From assembly GCF_016482685.1 (NCBI RefSeq), contig NZ_JACYHF010000028.1, forward strand, positions 1 through 64,000: DNA of 64,000 bases, in the 5' to 3' direction. Under the pieces are notes generated by a model that saw only the letters and a program-made list of their open reading frames with translations, was not told the DNA's origin and searched no databases. This stretch comes from Streptomyces sp. DSM 110735 (GTDB lineage: Bacteria > Actinomycetota > Actinomycetes > Streptomycetales > Streptomycetaceae). The position numbers were made by a program, and so were the translations under genes. Shown here piece by piece: positions 61,202-64,000 of the stretch (position 1 is its first letter; each line of letters starts with the position of its first letter).

Positions 61202-62527
61202 GTGATCTCCCGAATCGATCTGCGCGGCGACGCCCTCCCCGAGGGTCCCGCCCTGCGCGACCTGCTGCCCCGAGCCGACTTCGACGTCTCGGCCGCCCTG
61301 GAGAAGGTGCGTCCGATCTGCGAGGCCGTGCATCATCGTGGCGACGCGGCACTGATCGACTTCGCCGAGAGGTTCGACGGAGTACGGCTGGAATCCGTCC
61401 GTGTCCCCGCCCAGGCGCTCACCGACGCGCTCGACGCCCTCGACCCCGCCGTGCGCGCCGCCCTGGAGGAGTCCATCCGCCGCGCCCGCATGGTCCACCG
61501 CGCCCAGCGCCGCACCGACCACACCACCCAGGTCGTGCCCGGCGGCACCGTGACCGAGAAGTGGGTGCCCGTCGACCGGGTCGGGCTCTACGCGCCCGGC
61601 GGACGCTCGGTCTACCCCTCCTCCGTGATCATGAACGTGGTGCCCGCGCAGGAAGCCGGGGTCGAGTCCATCGCGCTCGCCTCGCCCGCGCAGGCGGAAT
61701 TCGGCGGACTCCCGCACCCGACGATCCTCGCCGCCTGCGCCCTGCTCGGCGTGGACGAGGTGTACGCGGCGGGCGGCGCCACCGCCGTCGCGATGTTCGC
61801 CTACGGCACCGAGTCCTGCGCGCCCGCCAACATGGTCACCGGCCCCGGCAACATCTGGGTCGCCGCCGCCAAGCGCTTCTTCACCGGAAAGATCGGCATC
61901 GACGCCGAGGCGGGTCCGACCGAGATCGCGGTCCTCGCCGACGACACCGCCGACCCGGTGCACGTCGCCGCCGACCTGATCAGCCAGGCCGAGCACGACC
62001 CGCTGGCCGCCGCCGTCCTGGTCACCGACTCGGTCGCGCTCGCCGACGCGGTCGAGGCGGAGCTGAAGACGCAGGTCGCCGCCACCAAGCACATCGACGA
62101 CCGGATCGTGCCCGCGCTCAACGGGCAGCAGTCCGCGATCGTCCTCGTGGACGGCGTCGAGGAGGGGCTGCGGGTCGTCGACGCGTACGGCGCCGAGCAC
62201 CTGGAGATCCAGACCCGCGACGCCGCCGCCGTCGCCGACCGCGTGCGCAACGCGGGCGCGGTCTTCATCGGCCCCTGGGCGCCCGTCTCCCTCGGGGACT
62301 ACGCCGCCGGGTCCAACCACGTGCTGCCCACCGGCGGCTGCGCCTGCCACTCCTCCGGTCTGTCCGTGCAGTCCTTCCTGCGGGGCATCCACATCGTGGA
62401 CTACACGAAGGACGCCCTCGCCGAGGTCGCCCACCACGTGGTGACGCTCGCGGAGGCGGAGGACCTGCCCGCGCACGGCGCGGCGGTCAAGGCGAGGTTC
62501 GGGTGGAAGGTACCGACGACCAAGTGA
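61202..62527 (+). CDS. hisD: Histidinol dehydrogenase HisD
   Basis: A 441-residue NAD-dependent enzyme oxidising L-histidinol to histidine in two steps. Conserved blocks: VPVDRVGLYAPGGRSVYPSSVIMNVVPA, GTESCAPANMVTGPGNIWVAAAKR, GPTEIAVLADD, DLISQAEHDP (zinc ligands in the Gln/His region), YGAEHLEIQ, and GDYAAGSNHVLPT. The GTG at 61202 gives a leaderless-looking start: GAGAAT lies seven bases upstream. A longer ORF upstream lacks support. It ends in GTGA with hisC, opening the hisD-hisC-hisB operon. Confidence 0.96.
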   Translation: MISRIDLRGDALPEGPALRDLLPRADFDVSAALEKVRPICEAVHHRGDAALIDFAERFDGVRLESVRVPAQALTDALDALDPAVRAALEESIRRARMVHRAQRRTDHTTQVVPGGTVTEKWVPVDRVGLYAPGGRSVYPSSVIMNVVPAQEAGVESIALASPAQAEFGGLPHPTILAACALLGVDEVYAAGGATAVAMFAYGTESCAPANMVTGPGNIWVAAAKRFFTGKIGIDAEAGPTEIAVLADDTADPVHVAADLISQAEHDPLAAAVLVTDSVALADAVEAELKTQVAATKHIDDRIVPALNGQQSAIVLVDGVEEGLRVVDAYGAEHLEIQTRDAAAVADRVRNAGAVFIGPWAPVSLGDYAAGSNHVLPTGGCACHSSGLSVQSFLRGIHIVDYTKDALAEVAHHVVTLAEAEDLPAHGAAVKARFGWKVPTTK

Positions 62528-63630
62528 CCGGCATCGACGATCTCCCCGTACGGGACGAGCTGCGCGGCAAGTCCCCCTACGGCGCGCCCCAGTTGGACGT
62601 CCCCGTCCGGCTGAACACCAACGAGAACCCCTACCCGCTGCCCGAACCGCTCGTCGAGCGGATCGCGGAGCGGGTGCGCGAGGCAGCCCGGAACCTGAAC
62701 CGCTACCCCGACCGGGACGCGGTCCAGTTGCGCACCGAACTCGCCAAGTACCTGACCAAGACCGGCCATTACGCCCTCGGCACCGAGAACGTCTGGGCGG
62801 CCAACGGCTCCAACGAGGTCATCCAGCAACTGCTGCAGACCTTCGGCGGACCCGGTCGCACCGCGATCGGCTTCGAGCCGTCGTACTCGATGCACGCGCT
62901 CATCGCGCGCGGCACCGGCACCGGCTGGATCTCCGGACCGCGCGGCGCGGACTTCACCATCGACCTGCCCGCCGCCGAGCGCGCCATCGCCGAGCACAAG
63001 CCCGACGTCGTCTTCATCACCACCCCCAACAACCCCACGGGCAACGCGGTCCCGCCCGAGACGGTCCTCGCGCTGTACGACGCGGCGCAGGCGGCGAAGC
63101 CGTCCATGGTGGTCGTGGACGAGGCGTACATCGAGTTCAGCCACGGCGACTCGCTGCTGCCGCTGCTGAAGGGCCGCCCGAACCTCGTGATCTCGCGGAC
63201 CATGTCCAAGGCGTTCGGCGCCGCCGGGCTGCGGCTCGGCTATCTGGCCGCCGACCCCGCCGTGGTGGACGCCGTCCAGTTGGTGCGGCTGCCCTACCAC
63301 CTGAGCGCCGTCACCCAGGCGACCGCGCTCGCCGCCCTGGAGCACACCGACACCCTGCTCGGCTATGTCGAGCAGCTCAAGACCGAGCGGGACCGCCTGG
63401 TCACCGAACTGCGCGCCATCGGTTACGACGTGACCGAGTCCGACGCCAACTTCGTGCAGTTCGGCCGCTTCACGGACACCCAGGCGGCGTGGCGCCGCAT
63501 CCTCGACCACGGCGTCCTCGTCCGGGACAACGGCGTCCCCGGACGGCTGCGGGTGTCGGCCGGCACCCCCGAAGAGAACGACGCGTTCCTCGACGCGGTA
63601 CGGGACTTGAAGAAGGAGCTAGACGCATGA
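62524..63630 (+). CDS. hisC: Histidinol-phosphate aminotransferase HisC
   Basis: A 368-residue class I/II PLP aminotransferase. RLNTNENPYPLP is the N-terminal signature, FITTPNNPTGNAVP the substrate/PLP asparagine block, VVDEAYIEF the PLP aspartate block, and SRTMSKAFGAAGLRLGY carries the Schiff-base lysine. The last part has GRLRVSAGTPEEN. It converts imidazole-acetol phosphate and glutamate to histidinol phosphate. The GTG overlaps the hisD stop, and the end overlaps hisB as ATGA. Confidence 0.96.
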   Translation: MTGIDDLPVRDELRGKSPYGAPQLDVPVRLNTNENPYPLPEPLVERIAERVREAARNLNRYPDRDAVQLRTELAKYLTKTGHYALGTENVWAANGSNEVIQQLLQTFGGPGRTAIGFEPSYSMHALIARGTGTGWISGPRGADFTIDLPAAERAIAEHKPDVVFITTPNNPTGNAVPPETVLALYDAAQAAKPSMVVVDEAYIEFSHGDSLLPLLKGRPNLVISRTMSKAFGAAGLRLGYLAADPAVVDAVQLVRLPYHLSAVTQATALAALEHTDTLLGYVEQLKTERDRLVTELRAIGYDVTESDANFVQFGRFTDTQAAWRRILDHGVLVRDNGVPGRLRVSAGTPEENDAFLDAVRDLKKELDA

Positions 63631-64000
63631 GCCGCACAGGCCGCGTGCAGCGCACCACCAAGGAGACCTCGGTCCTCGTCGAGATCGACCTCGACGGCAC
63701 CGGCAAGACCGACATCGCCACCGGCGTCGGCTTCTACGACCACATGCTCGACCAGCTCGGCCGCCACGGTCTGTTCGACCTCACCGTGAAGACCGACGGC
63801 GACCTGCACATCGACACCCACCACACCATCGAGGACACCGCCCTCGCGCTGGGTGCCGCCTTCAAGCAGGCGCTCGGCGACAAGGTGGGCATCTACCGCT
63901 TCGGCAACTGCACGGTCCCGCTGGACGAGTCCCTCGCCCAGGTCACCGTCGACCTCTCCGGACGCCCCTACCTCGTGCACACCGAGCCCGAGAAGATGGC
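63627..64000 (+). CDS. hisB: Imidazoleglycerol-phosphate dehydratase HisB (partial)
   Basis: The first 124 complete codons of a monofunctional HisB; the gene runs off the window end. Metal-binding signatures are visible: GVGFYDHMLDQLGRHG and DTHHTIEDTALALG, the two imidazole-diad motifs. VPLDESLAQVTVDLSGRPYLV follows. It dehydrates imidazoleglycerol phosphate to imidazole-acetol phosphate, the substrate of HisC. No histidinol-phosphatase domain precedes it, unlike the E. coli fusion. ATG overlaps the hisC stop. Confidence 0.95.
   Translation, partial: MSRTGRVQRTTKETSVLVEIDLDGTGKTDIATGVGFYDHMLDQLGRHGLFDLTVKTDGDLHIDTHHTIEDTALALGAAFKQALGDKVGIYRFGNCTVPLDESLAQVTVDLSGRPYLVHTEPEKM

Overview
The window is high-GC actinobacterial chromosome and almost certainly Streptomyces. 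Evidence: many GTG starts and a few TTG starts, overlapping stop/start pairs, a dcw cluster in the Streptomyces order, and neighbours (MoxR/DUF58/transglutaminase, DivIVA, ileS with a T-box, dnaE1, hisDCB) in the order known around ftsZ in that genus. The species cannot be named from the sequence alone. The first ~120 bases are unnatural homopolymer runs and look like a poor-quality contig end. Gene content is core rather than mobile: no insertion sequence, prophage, CRISPR array, tRNA or rRNA was seen.

Layout. 0.1-3.7 kb, minus strand: a degenerate ABC ATPase, a YhgE/Pip membrane protein and a TetR regulator, with a 26-bp palindrome at the promoter. 3.8-7.0 kb, plus strand: two SAM methyltransferases flanking a HEPN-domain protein with a DNA-damage-type promoter, then the small membrane protein DUF3040. 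7.4-12.2 kb, minus strand: coupled moxR, DUF58 and TgpA-type transglutaminase genes. 12.2-13.0 kb: the largest non-coding stretch, with two perfect DnaA boxes and about 25 degenerate 19-bp repeats. 13.0-13.6 kb, minus strand: beta-carbonic anhydrase.

14.0-32.0 kb, plus strand: the division and cell-wall cluster rsmH-ftsL-ftsI-murE-murF-mraY-murD-ftsW-murG-ftsQ-ftsZ-pgeF-yggS-sepF-sepG-divIVA. These genes make lipid II, polymerise and cross-link septal peptidoglycan, build the Z-ring and its membrane anchors, and mark the growing tip. 32-36 kb: a tandem copy of a Streptomyces-type intergenic repeat, then ileS (minus) with a translational T-box leader and an unusual GAHH active-site signature. 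36-43 kb: a lysine-rich DksA-like protein, lspA, rluD, a GNAT protein, an NhaP antiporter, MscS and a dienelactone-hydrolase-like protein.

43-48.6 kb, minus strand: a secreted SH3-like protein, Tat-exported PhoD, a DsbA-like thiol protein, a membrane protein and DUF2252. 48.8-52.4 kb: replicative polymerase dnaE, whose promoter has the same DNA-damage architecture as the HEPN gene. 52.5-59.3 kb: a small basic protein, an NYN protein, an ABC exporter with a short linking ORF, a DUF2567-like protein, YbaK, a LON-domain protein and an unknown helical protein. 59.4-64 kb: a beta-helix membrane protein divergent from hisD-hisC-hisB, with a 19-bp palindrome between them; hisB is cut by the window end.

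The most unusual items are the DnaA-box plus 19-bp repeat locus, the paired DNA-damage-type promoters on the HEPN gene and dnaE, the GXHH isoleucyl-tRNA synthetase, the degenerate ABC ATPase with its palindromic operator, and the 42-codon ORF coupling the two halves of an ABC transporter.
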